This document shows positions 18,609-28,131 of a stretch of DNA of 64,000 nt, piece after piece. Origin of the DNA: Aquibium oceanicum (GTDB taxonomy: Bacteria > Pseudomonadota > Alphaproteobacteria > Rhizobiales > Rhizobiaceae); contig NZ_CP018171.1 in the NCBI RefSeq assembly GCF_001889605.1, positions 2,378,501-2,442,500 on the forward strand, in the 5' to 3' direction. Numbering within the stretch: position 1 is the first letter of the stretch; every line of letters begins with the position of its first letter. The notes under the pieces are model-generated. The model was not told the origin of the DNA and searched no databases. It saw only the letters and a list, made by a program, of their open reading frames with translations. The translations under genes and the position numbers were made by a program.

Positions 18609-19283
18609 CTAGCGCAGACGTTTTGGCCGCGGGTCGGCAAGTTCGCCGGCGAGGCGCCGGTCGAGATAGTCCGAGCATTCCGAGATCAGAAGCTCGGCGT
18701 CGTTGGAGAAGAAGTGGTTGGCGCCGGGCATGATCTTCTGCGTGATCGTGATGCCCTTCTGGGAATGCAGCTTGTCGACCAGTCCCTGCACGTCCTTCTG
18801 CGGCGCGACCTTGTCCTGGTCGCCATGGATGATCAGGCCTGAGGAGGGGCAGGGCGCCAGGAAGGAGAAGTCGTAGATGTTGGGCTGCGGGGCGATCGAG
18901 ATGAAGCCCTCGATCTCGGGGCGCCGCATCAACAGCTGCATGCCGATCCAGGCGCCGAAAGAGTAACCCGCCACCCAGCAGCTCTTGGAATCCGGGTGCA
19001 GCGACTGGACCCAGTCGAGCGCGGAGGCCGCATCCGACAATTCGCCGGCGCCATGGTCGAACTCGCCCTGGCTGCGGCCGATCCCGCGGAAGTTGAAGCG
19101 CAGCGTGGTAAAATTCCGCTTCTGGAACATGTAGAACAGATCGTAGACGATCTTGTTGTTCATGGTTCCGCCGAACTGGGGATGCGGATGCAGCACGAGG
19201 GCGATCGGCGCGTTCTTTTCCGTCGAGGGCTGATAGCGGCCTTCGAGACGGCCATCCGGACCGGCGAAGATGACTTCGGGCAT
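18609..19283 (-). CDS. Small alpha/beta hydrolase
   Basis: 224-residue hydrolase of a compact cytosolic type. It has the oxyanion segment HPHPQFGGTMNN, the NFRGIGRSQGEFDHG block, the nucleophile elbow GYSFGAW with the Ser, an acid residue near HGDQDKVAPQ and the His in PGANHFF. The substrate is unknown; relatives are annotated as dienelactone-hydrolase-like or acyl-esterase proteins. It is divergent from the suf operon, and its promoter must share the 218-base spacer with the suf control region. Confidence 0.85.
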   Translation of the reverse strand: MPEVIFAGPDGRLEGRYQPSTEKNAPIALVLHPHPQFGGTMNNKIVYDLFYMFQKRNFTTLRFNFRGIGRSQGEFDHGAGELSDAASALDWVQSLHPDSKSCWVAGYSFGAWIGMQLLMRRPEIEGFISIAPQPNIYDFSFLAPCPSSGLIIHGDQDKVAPQKDVQGLVDKLHSQKGITITQKIMPGANHFFSNDAELLISECSDYLDRRLAGELADPRPKRLR

Positions 19284-19338
19284 TGGTACTCCAGTTTACG
19301 TCGGGCACGGATGGTCGATCCGGCGCGGAGGTCCGCCC

Positions 19339-19367
19339 TTGACGCGGGGCCGATGCCTCCATAGAAC
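19339..19367 (+). promoter_or_regulatory. Candidate sigma70 promoter of the suf operon
   Basis: TTGACG (19339-19344), a 17-base spacer and TAGAAC (19362-19367) form a plausible -35/-10 pair. The Irr-type box starts four bases after the -10 element, so a protein bound there would block transcription initiation. Confidence 0.5.
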
Positions 19368-19371
19368 CTAG

Positions 19372-19388
19372 TTTAGAATAGTTCAAAA
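19372..19388 (+). promoter_or_regulatory. Irr (ICE-type) iron-response operator in front of the suf operon
   Basis: TTTAGAA-TAG-TTCAAAA is a 7-3-7 inverted repeat that differs from the Rhizobiales ICE pattern (TTTAGAA-N3-TTCTAAA) at a single base. Irr is a heme- and iron-responsive Fur-family regulator known to control suf genes in this order. Placement just downstream of the candidate -10 fits repression. Confidence 0.7.
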
Positions 19389-19501
19389 CTCGGCTGTCTT
19401 CCGCCGACCTGAACGAAGCGGCTAAATAGGACGTCTGGCTCAGCGATTTCAAGGAAATTGCGACATCCGCCGTCCCGCCTCCACCGGAACCGCCCTCACA
19501 G

Positions 19502-20665
19502 ATGGCAATGGAACGCGCATATCTCGACTACAATGCCAGCGCACCGCTGGCGGCGTCGGCGCGCGCGGCCATGCTGTCGGCGCTGGAGGTCGAGGGAAAC
19601 CCTTCCTCGGTCCACGCGGAGGGCAGGACGGCACGGCGCATCGTGGAAAAGGCGCGGCGTCAGGTGGCGGGACTGGTCAACGCCGGCGAGGAGCACGTGG
19701 TGTTCACCTCGGGCGCGACGGAAGCCGCCTCCATGCTGCTTACGCCTGACTGGCGCATGGGCCGCGGGCCGCTGCGGGTCTCGCGTCTTCTGGTTGCCGC
19801 ATCCGATCATCCCTGCATCCTCGGCGGCGGCTCCTTCGCGCCCGAAGACGTGACCGTTCTGCCGGTCCTCGGCAACGGCCTCCTCGATCTCGATGCGCTG
19901 GAAGCCGCGCTTGCCGGACACGACCGCGCGAGCGGGATGGCGATGGTGGCGATCCACGTCGCCAACAACGAGACCGGGGTGATCCAGCCGGTGGCCGAGA
20001 TCGGTCGCATCGCCAAGGCCGCCGGTGCGCTGACGGTGTTCGATGCGGTGCAGGCGGCGGGCCGGATAAGGCTCGACATTTCCGAGGGTTGGGCGGATTT
20101 CCTGATTCTGTCTTCGCACAAGATCGGCGGGCCGAAAGGGGCGGGTGCGATCGTCGCCGCCTCCGGTCTCCTGATGCCGCGGCCGCTGGTTTCCGGCGGC
20201 GGACAGGAAAAGGGCCATCGGGCTGGCACCGAGAACGTCGCCGCCATCGCGGGCTTCGGCGCGGCGGCCATGGACGCTGCGGAAAACCTCTCGTCCATGA
20301 AAGAAGTCGGCCGCCGGCGCGATGCGATCGAGGCGGCGGTGCTGGAAAACGCGCCCGGCGCGACCATCTTCGGCAAGGAATCGCCGCGCCTGCAGAACAC
20401 GGTGTTCTTCGAATTGCCCGGCATGAAGGCGGAGACGGCGCAGATCGCCTTCGACCTCGCCGGCATCGCGCTGTCGGCCGGATCGGCCTGTTCGTCGGGC
20501 AAGGTCGGCCCGAGCCATGTGCTGAAGGCGATGGGATTTGGCGAGAATGCGGGCGCATTGCGCGTCTCGATCGGGATTTCTACGACCGACCGGGAGGTGG
20601 AGGCGTTTCGGCAGGCTTTGGCCGCGATCGTGGCGCGCCAGTCCGGCGCGAGCCGAGCGGCATGA
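19502..20665 (+). CDS. sufS2: Cysteine desulfurase, class I (NifS/IscS-like, SufS2)
   Basis: 387-residue PLP enzyme that removes sulfur from L-cysteine. The start YLDYNASAPL, the PLP Lys in LSSHKIGGPKGAG, and the mobile persulfide Cys in SAGSACSSGKVGPSH identify the class I (NifS/IscS) branch, distinct from the class II enzyme at the other end of the operon. It is the first gene of the SUF operon, which matches the rhizobial order sufS2-B-C-D-S-T. The ATG at 19502 begins MAMERAYLDY; the second ATG two codons on is equally good. A 159-base spacer to sufB contains small hairpins but no clear second promoter. Confidence 0.92.
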   Translation: MAMERAYLDYNASAPLAASARAAMLSALEVEGNPSSVHAEGRTARRIVEKARRQVAGLVNAGEEHVVFTSGATEAASMLLTPDWRMGRGPLRVSRLLVAASDHPCILGGGSFAPEDVTVLPVLGNGLLDLDALEAALAGHDRASGMAMVAIHVANNETGVIQPVAEIGRIAKAAGALTVFDAVQAAGRIRLDISEGWADFLILSSHKIGGPKGAGAIVAASGLLMPRPLVSGGGQEKGHRAGTENVAAIAGFGAAAMDAAENLSSMKEVGRRRDAIEAAVLENAPGATIFGKESPRLQNTVFFELPGMKAETAQIAFDLAGIALSAGSACSSGKVGPSHVLKAMGFGENAGALRVSIGISTTDREVEAFRQALAAIVARQSGASRAA

Positions 20666-20824
20666 CCGGGAAGCGTGACGAAAAGGGGAGAAATCCGGAC
20701 GATTCCTGCCCCCGATCGGGGTGAATTCGCCGACCGGATGCACTACATGAGGCACACGCCGACAATGCGGTGCCATAGTTTGAAAACTGCCGGGCCTTGA
20801 ACCCGGCAAGGATGGAGAACGCTG

Positions 20825-22348
<1,524 letters not shown>

Positions 22349-22732
22349 TTGTTGCTAGCGGTCGCCCGGGTCGCATTTGGCATCTTCTTTCTCGGGTCGG
22401 CCATCCTGAAAATGGCCGCGATGGACTACATGACCGGGATGCTGGCGGATGCGGAGTTCAGGACGCCTTTGCCGTTCGTCCTTGTGGCGATGATAGCGCA
22501 GATCGCGGGAGGAGGTGCGCTGATCGTGGGCAGGATGGTCGTCCCGGCGGCGTTCGGACTGATCGCCTACGTGGCGGTGGTGAATTACTATTTGCACCCT
22601 TTCTGGGTGCTGGGTGGTGAAGAGGCTGCGATGCAGTTCCAGCTCTTCACGAAGAACCTGGGTATAATGGCCGGATTGCTCGCCATCGCGGGCACTTCCG
22701 GCGGTAAGCACGACGGGATTAGCAATGCTTGA
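22349..22732 (+). CDS. DoxX-like membrane protein inside the suf operon
   Basis: 127-residue protein with about four hydrophobic segments (roughly residues 2-22, 42-62, 66-84 and 103-118), resembling the DoxX family. It starts with TTG immediately after the sufB TGA, with a purine-rich GAGGGAAGCG in the end of sufB as ribosome site, and its stop overlaps the sufC start by eight bases, so translation is coupled on both sides. The next in-frame ATG would remove the first membrane segment. DoxX proteins have been linked elsewhere to thiol or sulfur redox chemistry. Any role in Fe-S assembly is inference. Confidence 0.75.
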   Translation: MLLAVARVAFGIFFLGSAILKMAAMDYMTGMLADAEFRTPLPFVLVAMIAQIAGGGALIVGRMVVPAAFGLIAYVAVVNYYLHPFWVLGGEEAAMQFQLFTKNLGIMAGLLAIAGTSGGKHDGISNA

Positions 22733-23480
22733 AATCAGAAACCTCCATGCCCGCATCGCCGAGACCGGCACGGAAATCATCCGCGGGCTGAACCTGACGG
22801 TCAAAGGCGGCGAAGTGGCCGCGATCATGGGGCCGAACGGCTCGGGCAAGTCGACGCTGTCCTACATCCTCGCCGGGCGCGAGGACTACGAGGTCACCGA
22901 GGGCGACATCCTCTACAATGGCGAGTCGATCCTGGAGATGGACCCGGCCGAGCGGGCCGCCAAGGGCGTCTTCCTGGCGTTCCAGTATCCGCTTGAGATC
23001 CCCGGCGTGGCGACGATGGAGTTCCTCAAGGTCGCGCTCAACGCGCAGCGTCGCGCGCGCGGCGAGCCGGAACTGAAGATCCCCGACCTGATGAAGAAGG
23101 TCCGCGAGGCGGCCGGCCGCCTCGACATGGACATGGCGATGCTGAAGCGCCCGCTCAACGTCGGCTTCTCCGGCGGCGAGAAGAAGCGTGCCGAGATCCT
23201 GCAGATGACGTTGCTCGAGCCGAAACTCTGTGTCCTCGACGAGACGGATTCAGGCCTCGACATCGATGCGTTGAAGGTGGTGGCCGACGGCGTCAATGCG
23301 CTGCGCTCGCCTGACCGTGCCATGATCGTCATCACCCACTATCAGCGCCTGCTGGAATACATCGTGCCCGATTCCGTCCATGTCCTGTCCAAGGGCAGGG
23401 TGATCAAGTCCGGCGACAAGGATTTGGCACTGCAACTCGAACAGAACGGCTACGCCGGGATCGTCGGCGAGGCCGCCTAG
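22725..23480 (+). CDS. sufC: Fe-S assembly ATPase SufC
   Basis: 251-residue ABC-type soluble ATPase that drives conformational change in the SufBC2D scaffold. Walker A is GPNGSGKST, the signature is FSGGEKKRAEI, Walker B ends LCVLDETDSGLDIDAL, and the H-loop is VITHYQRLLEYI. Length and motifs are standard. The start overlaps the DoxX-like gene by eight bases and sufD follows nine bases after the stop. Confidence 0.97.
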   Translation: MLEIRNLHARIAETGTEIIRGLNLTVKGGEVAAIMGPNGSGKSTLSYILAGREDYEVTEGDILYNGESILEMDPAERAAKGVFLAFQYPLEIPGVATMEFLKVALNAQRRARGEPELKIPDLMKKVREAAGRLDMDMAMLKRPLNVGFSGGEKKRAEILQMTLLEPKLCVLDETDSGLDIDALKVVADGVNALRSPDRAMIVITHYQRLLEYIVPDSVHVLSKGRVIKSGDKDLALQLEQNGYAGIVGEAA

Positions 23481-23489
23481 GTGGTTGTC

Positions 23490-24755
23490 ATGAACATTCA
23501 TTCCCAGCCCCAGAGAACACCCGCAGAAACGGCGCTCATCGAGGCTTTCGAGGAGCGCTCGTCGGACCTGCCGGGCAACGAGACGGTGATCAGCCGGCGC
23601 GACGACGCGATCGAGCGGCTGAAGGCCGGCCTGCCGACGCGTCGCGTCGAAGCATGGCACTACACCGACCTGCGCCGCCTGCTGGCGAAGGTGCCGGCCT
23701 ACGACCCGAGCCTGCTCGCGAAGCCCTTGCCGGCGCTGCTGGAAGGCTCGACCGTCCTGCCGATCCTGAACGGGATCGCGGCCGAAGCGCCGAAACTGGA
23801 CGGCGTGACGGTCGTACGGCTGGAAGAGAAGCTCGTCGACGGCAGCTTCGCCCCGGCGCTGACGACCGGGGACCCGGCGGACGTGATCGGGCCGCTCAAT
23901 ACCGCTTTCGTCGCCGACGGCTGGCACCTCGACATCGCGGATGGCGCCGAGCTCGGCGCCCCGATCGAGCTTCAGAACGTGCATGCCGGCGGCCAGGCGC
24001 ATGTTCGCCTGCCCGTCAAGGTCGGCGCAGGGGCGAAGGCGACGATCGTCGAGCGCCAGACCGGAAGCGGTGACGCGCTTGTTTCCTCCGTCAGCCACCT
24101 TGTGGTGGGGGAGGGCGCCGAGATCGTCTGGATCATCCTGCAGGAGCAGCCCGAGGGTGCCACGCATCTCGGGCAGTTCAACGCCTGGATCGGCAAGAGC
24201 GCCAAGCTGACGCTGTTCGTTATGAACTCCGGCGGCAAGCTGGTGCGCCAGGAGATCAGGGTCGACGCGAAGGAAGAGGATGCCGAGTTCCGCCTGCGCG
24301 GCGTGAACCTGCTTTCGGGCGACAGCCACACCGACGTGACCATGGTGCTCGATCATTCCGCACCCTCCACGACCTCAACCGAGGTCATTCGCAACGTGGT
24401 GACCGGGCGGGCCCGCGGCGTCTTCCAGGGCCAGATCCGCGTCGATCGCGAGGCGCAGAAGACCGATGCCAAGATGTCGTGCAACACGCTTCTCTTGTCC
24501 GACGACGGCGAGTTCTCGGCCAAGCCGGAACTCGAGATCTTCGCCGACGACGTCGCCTGCGGCCATGGCGCCACGGTGACGGAAATCGACCGCGACCACC
24601 TGTTCTACCTGATGGCGCGCGGCGTTCCGGAGAAGGAAGCGCGCGGACTTCTGGTCAAGGCTTTCGTAGCCGAGATCATCGAGGAACTGGACGACGAGGC
24701 GACGGTGGCCGCACTCGAGGCGAGGCTCGACGGCTGGTTCGCGGCGCATGGGTGA
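23490..24755 (+). CDS. sufD: Fe-S cluster scaffold subunit SufD
   Basis: 421-residue partner of SufB in the SufBC2D complex. The N-terminal RRVEAWHYTDLRRLL block and the C-terminal CGHGATVTEIDRDHLFYLMARGVPEKEARGLLVKAF, homologous to the SufB end, are diagnostic. ATG at 23490 is preferred to the GTG three codons earlier because AGGTGG overlapping the sufC stop is correctly spaced for it. Confidence 0.95.
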   Translation: MNIHSQPQRTPAETALIEAFEERSSDLPGNETVISRRDDAIERLKAGLPTRRVEAWHYTDLRRLLAKVPAYDPSLLAKPLPALLEGSTVLPILNGIAAEAPKLDGVTVVRLEEKLVDGSFAPALTTGDPADVIGPLNTAFVADGWHLDIADGAELGAPIELQNVHAGGQAHVRLPVKVGAGAKATIVERQTGSGDALVSSVSHLVVGEGAEIVWIILQEQPEGATHLGQFNAWIGKSAKLTLFVMNSGGKLVRQEIRVDAKEEDAEFRLRGVNLLSGDSHTDVTMVLDHSAPSTTSTEVIRNVVTGRARGVFQGQIRVDREAQKTDAKMSCNTLLLSDDGEFSAKPELEIFADDVACGHGATVTEIDRDHLFYLMARGVPEKEARGLLVKAFVAEIIEELDDEATVAALEARLDGWFAAHG

Positions 24756-24803
24756 GATGATGGCCGGGCGCGCAGACCGTAGCGACGGCGGAGAGGTCTC
24801 GCC

Positions 24804-26039
24804 ATGGACCAGATGACGCCCCCTTACGACGTCGAGGCGATCCGCCGCGACTTCCCGATCCTGTCGCGCGAGGTCTACGGTAAGCCGCTGGTCTATCTCG
24901 ACAATGGCGCCTCGGCGCAGAAGCCGCAGTCGGTCATAGACGCGATCACGAACGCCTATTCCAGCGAATACGCCAACGTGCACCGCGGGCTGCACTTCCT
25001 GTCGAATGCCGCGACCGACGCCTACGAGAAGTCACGCGAGACGGTTCGGCGCTTCCTCAATGCCGCCAGCGTCGACGAGATCGTCTTCACCAAGAACGCC
25101 ACCGAGGCGATCAACACGATCGCCTATGGCTGGGGCATGCCGAACATTGGCGAGGGCGACGAGATCGTGCTCTCCATCATGGAGCACCATTCCAACATCG
25201 TGCCCTGGCATTTCATCCGCGAGCGGCAGGGCGCGAAGCTCGTCTGGGCTCCGGTGGACGACGAGGGCGTCTTCCATATCGAGGAATTCGAGAAGTGCCT
25301 GACGGAGCGCACGAAGCTCGTCGCGATCACGCACATGTCGAATGCGCTCGGGACCGTGACGCCGATCCGGGAGATCTGCCGCATCGCGCATGAGCGCGGC
25401 ATCAAGGTGCTGGTCGACGGCAGCCAGGGCGCCGTGCATCTGCCGGTCGACGTGCAGGACCTCGGCTGCGACTTCTACGTCTTCACCGGGCACAAGGTCT
25501 ACGGGCCGTCCGGCATCGGCATCCTCTATGGCCGGATGGAGATGCTGGAGGCGACGCGTCCCTTCCAAGGCGGCGGCGAGATGATCGAGGACGTGTCGAT
25601 GGACAACGTCACCTACAATCATCCCCCGCACCGCTTCGAAGCCGGTACGCCGCCGATCGTCCAGGCGATCGGTTTGGGCGCGGCGCTCGAATACATGGAG
25701 GCGGTCGGGCGGGAAAACATTGCCGCGCACGAGGCGACGCTGCGCGACTATGCGCACGAACGCCTGCGCGGCATCAATTCGTTGCGCATCTTCGGCAACG
25801 CGCCGGACAAGGGCGCCATAACCTCCTTCGAACTCGAAGGCATCCACGCCCACGACGTTTCGATGGTCATCGATCGCTCCGGCGTCGCCGTGCGGGCGGG
25901 CACACACTGCGCCCAGCCGCTGTTGAAACGCTTCGGCGTCACCTCCACATGCAGGGCTTCCTTCGGCATGTACAATACGAAGGCCGAGATCGACGTCCTG
26001 GCCGAGGCGCTGGAGAAGGCGCGAACGTTTTTCGGGTGA
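24804..26039 (+). CDS. sufS: Cysteine desulfurase, class II SufS
   Basis: 411-residue PLP-dependent desulfurase that supplies sulfur for the SUF machinery. It has the PLP Lys in FTGHKVYGPSGIG, the class II active-site Cys in RAGTHCAQPLLKRFG, and the N-terminal YLDNGASAQKPQSVI. No SufE or SufU sulfur-acceptor gene is adjacent, so the acceptor is presumably encoded elsewhere. It lies 48 bases after sufD and five bases before sufT. Confidence 0.96.
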   Translation: MDQMTPPYDVEAIRRDFPILSREVYGKPLVYLDNGASAQKPQSVIDAITNAYSSEYANVHRGLHFLSNAATDAYEKSRETVRRFLNAASVDEIVFTKNATEAINTIAYGWGMPNIGEGDEIVLSIMEHHSNIVPWHFIRERQGAKLVWAPVDDEGVFHIEEFEKCLTERTKLVAITHMSNALGTVTPIREICRIAHERGIKVLVDGSQGAVHLPVDVQDLGCDFYVFTGHKVYGPSGIGILYGRMEMLEATRPFQGGGEMIEDVSMDNVTYNHPPHRFEAGTPPIVQAIGLGAALEYMEAVGRENIAAHEATLRDYAHERLRGINSLRIFGNAPDKGAITSFELEGIHAHDVSMVIDRSGVAVRAGTHCAQPLLKRFGVTSTCRASFGMYNTKAEIDVLAEALEKARTFFG

Positions 26040-26044
26040 AGACC

Positions 26045-26437
26045 ATGAGTGATGACACTGTTCACAACGACGAGACCGCGAATGCTCCCGCGGATTCAAT
26101 CGAGGCTTCGTCGGTCATTCCGCCGGACGAACTGGCACGTCTCACCGACGACATCGTGAGCGCGCTCAAGACCGTCTATGATCCGGAAATACCATCGGAC
26201 ATCTACGAGCTCGGCCTGATCTACAAGATCGACATCGAGGACGATCGGTCGGTCAAGATCGACATGACGCTCACCGCCCCCGGCTGCCCGGTGGCCGGCG
26301 AGATGCCGGGCTGGGTGGAAAACGCCGTCGGTGCAGTCGAAGGCGTCTCGGGCGTCGATGTGTCGATGGTGTTCGACCCACCATGGACCCCGGATCGCAT
26401 GTCCGAAGAAGCGCAGGTCGCCGTCGGCTGGTACTGA
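26045..26437 (+). CDS. sufT: SUF system assembly protein SufT (DUF59/MIP18 family, SufX)
   Basis: 130-residue protein with a DUF59/PaaD-like domain: YDPEIPSDIYELGLIY, the LTAPGCPVAGEMP loop with its conserved Cys, and VFDPPWTPDRMS. Such proteins help maturation of Fe-S proteins. The first about 40 residues are acidic and probably disordered. The ATG five bases after sufS was chosen; the open frame upstream lies in sufS. It is the last gene of the operon; the sufA that usually follows in Rhizobiales is absent and a minus-strand gene begins 22 bases downstream. Confidence 0.9.
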   Translation: MSDDTVHNDETANAPADSIEASSVIPPDELARLTDDIVSALKTVYDPEIPSDIYELGLIYKIDIEDDRSVKIDMTLTAPGCPVAGEMPGWVENAVGAVEGVSGVDVSMVFDPPWTPDRMSEEAQVAVGWY

Positions 26438-26459
26438 CGGCGCCTCCCGCTTCGGGGCC

Positions 26460-27185
26460 TCAGCGGCCCGCCGGAATGTCCCTTATCGCGATGATCGACT
26501 TGTTCAGCCCCGCGACCTTCTCGTGGCTCACCTTCGCGTCCGGGAAGAGCTTTCGGATCTCCCGCGTCGACAACAGGTGATGGTGGTAGATGATGTCGCG
26601 CGCTTCCTCGATCGTTCCGATCCGCCTGAAAAAGCCCAGCGAATAGCGCATGATGAGGCGTTCGCGCACGGCAACCGGCAGGTACTGGAAGCCCGGCGTG
26701 CGGAAGTGCGGCTCGTAGGGAAACCAGAAATTCGGCGTCTGCATGTAGTAGCGCGGCGCGAGGCGACGGGTGTTGGCGGCGAAATCCTCCATGTCCATCC
26801 AGCTTCCGACGTGCTCGACGACGGAATTTGAGTGCACGAGGTCGAACCGCTTGCCGTCGAGGAGGGTCGGGTTGGTCGCGCTGTCCTTGTGGAAGGCGAA
26901 GACGTCCTGCTGCTCGACCTGCTGGTCCTCGGTGTTGACGATGGTGAAGCGGAGCCGGTGGCGGTTGGCCTTGATGAAATCCTCGCCGATCTTCCAGTAG
27001 GTCTCCGTGCCGCCGAGGTCGAGGATATCGGCCGTGCCCCGCTCGCTGAGGATCGACTCGATCAGGCGCTGGACCTGCCGGAAGCGCTTGGCGCGAAAGC
27101 CGAACTCGAGGCTGTTCGTGTTTCGGTACGGATCGGCCTTCACAGGCGCGAGGAAGGCTTGGTCGGAAATTGTCGCGTGCGGCAT
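26460..27185 (-). CDS. Class I SAM-dependent methyltransferase
   Basis: 241-residue protein with a Rossmann-type methyltransferase core: motif I ILDLGGTETYWKIG, an acidic residue after TIVNTED, and motif IV-like FDLVHSNSVVEHVGSW. The C-terminal part (YYMQTPNFWFPYEPHFRTPGFQYLP) is typical of methyltransferases found with polysaccharide biosynthesis, but no glycan genes adjoin it, so the substrate is unknown. It starts at ATG 27185 with AAGGGGAC upstream and follows an AT-rich leader containing a CtrA-type site. It converges on the suf operon. Confidence 0.82.
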   Translation of the reverse strand: MPHATISDQAFLAPVKADPYRNTNSLEFGFRAKRFRQVQRLIESILSERGTADILDLGGTETYWKIGEDFIKANRHRLRFTIVNTEDQQVEQQDVFAFHKDSATNPTLLDGKRFDLVHSNSVVEHVGSWMDMEDFAANTRRLAPRYYMQTPNFWFPYEPHFRTPGFQYLPVAVRERLIMRYSLGFFRRIGTIEEARDIIYHHHLLSTREIRKLFPDAKVSHEKVAGLNKSIIAIRDIPAGR

Positions 27186-27202
27186 GTCGGTCCCCTTATC
27201 TA

Positions 27203-27218
27203 TTAACCGAACGTTAAC
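27203..27218 (+). promoter_or_regulatory. Perfect CtrA-type binding site
   Basis: TTAACCGAACGTTAAC matches the CtrA consensus TTAA-N7-TTAAC exactly. It lies 18-33 bases upstream of the methyltransferase start codon, in an AT-rich pocket (27186-27325) unlike the GC-rich surroundings. A GGTAA-GG-TTACC palindrome follows at 27231-27242. So close to the ATG, it is better placed for repression than for activation unless the transcript is nearly leaderless. Confidence 0.5.
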
Positions 27219-27327
27219 TCAATTCGGGCTGGTAAGGTTACCAAAAGGTTAGAATAGCGTTAATGTTGGGGTTTTATTAGAATTGTAATCAAATTGTTGT
27301 CTCTTCGGCGGGGCAGGATGCCGCCGC

Positions 27328-28080
27328 TCAGATGAGCTGCAAGCCCTTCAAGCTGGCATGGCCGCTCTTGCCGATGATGATGTGGTCGTGCACCGAAATG
27401 CCGAGCGGCTTGGCGGAATCGATGATCGTCTTCGTCATCTCGATGTCCGCGCGGGAAGGGGTGGGGTCGCCGGATGGGTGGTTGTGCACCAGGATGATCG
27501 CCGTGGCCGACAGCTCCAGCGCGCGCCGCACCACCTCGCGGGGGTAGACCGGAGTGTGGTCCACTGTCCCGGTCTGCTGCACTTCATCCGCGATCAGTGC
27601 GTTTTTCTTGTCGAGGAAGAGGATGCGGAACTGCTCGCGCGGCTCGAACGCCATCGCCGTACGGCAATAGTCGAGCACCGAACCCCAGGATGAAAGGACC
27701 TGCCTGCCGCGGATGCTGCTCTTCAGCATGCGCTCGGCGGCGGTCGCGGCCAGCTTGATCTCGAAGGCCACGGAACTGCCGACGCCCTTGGTTTCGGTCA
27801 GGAGGTGGATCGGCGCGCCAAGAACCTCGGCGAACGATCCGAACCGCGCGATCAGCGCCTTGGCCACCGGCTTGGTGTCGGCGCGCGGAATGGACCGGAA
27901 GAGCAGAAGTTCGAGTAGTTCGTAGTCGGCGAGCGAATCCGCGCCACCCTTCAGGAAGCGCTCGCGAAGACGTTGGCGATGGCCCGCGTAGTGCGGAATG
28001 CTCTGCGCTTCGGTTCTGGATGGCGTTCTAGCCGGTCGCTCGGCGAAGAACCCGCGCTCGTCCTCGTCTTCTCCCGACAT
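27328..28080 (-). CDS. radC: RadC-family protein with JAMM/MPN domain
   Basis: 250-residue protein with an N-terminal helix-hairpin-helix-like region ([24 protein letters not shown], then [11 protein letters not shown]) and a C-terminal JAMM-fold domain whose metal motif is [14 protein letters not shown] with the preceding Glu in PREVVRRAL. Despite the historical DNA-repair name, the biochemical function of chromosomal RadC proteins is not settled. ATG at 28080 is chosen, with GGGGGCGGC upstream; 28095 is an alternative. It follows map on the same strand, about 50 bases downstream. Confidence 0.92.
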   Translation of the reverse strand: MSGEDEDERGFFAERPARTPSRTEAQSIPHYAGHRQRLRERFLKGGADSLADYELLELLLFRSIPRADTKPVAKALIARFGSFAEVLGAPIHLLTETKGVGSSVAFEIKLAATAAERMLKSSIRGRQVLSSWGSVLDYCRTAMAFEPREQFRILFLDKKNALIADEVQQTGTVDHTPVYPREVVRRALELSATAIILVHNHPSGDPTPSRADIEMTKTIIDSAKPLGISVHDHIIIGKSGHASLKGLQLI

Positions 28081-28131
28081 GCCGCCCCCACGCATGATCC
28101 GGACGTTTCGCCGCCCGGTTGTGCGTGGAGA

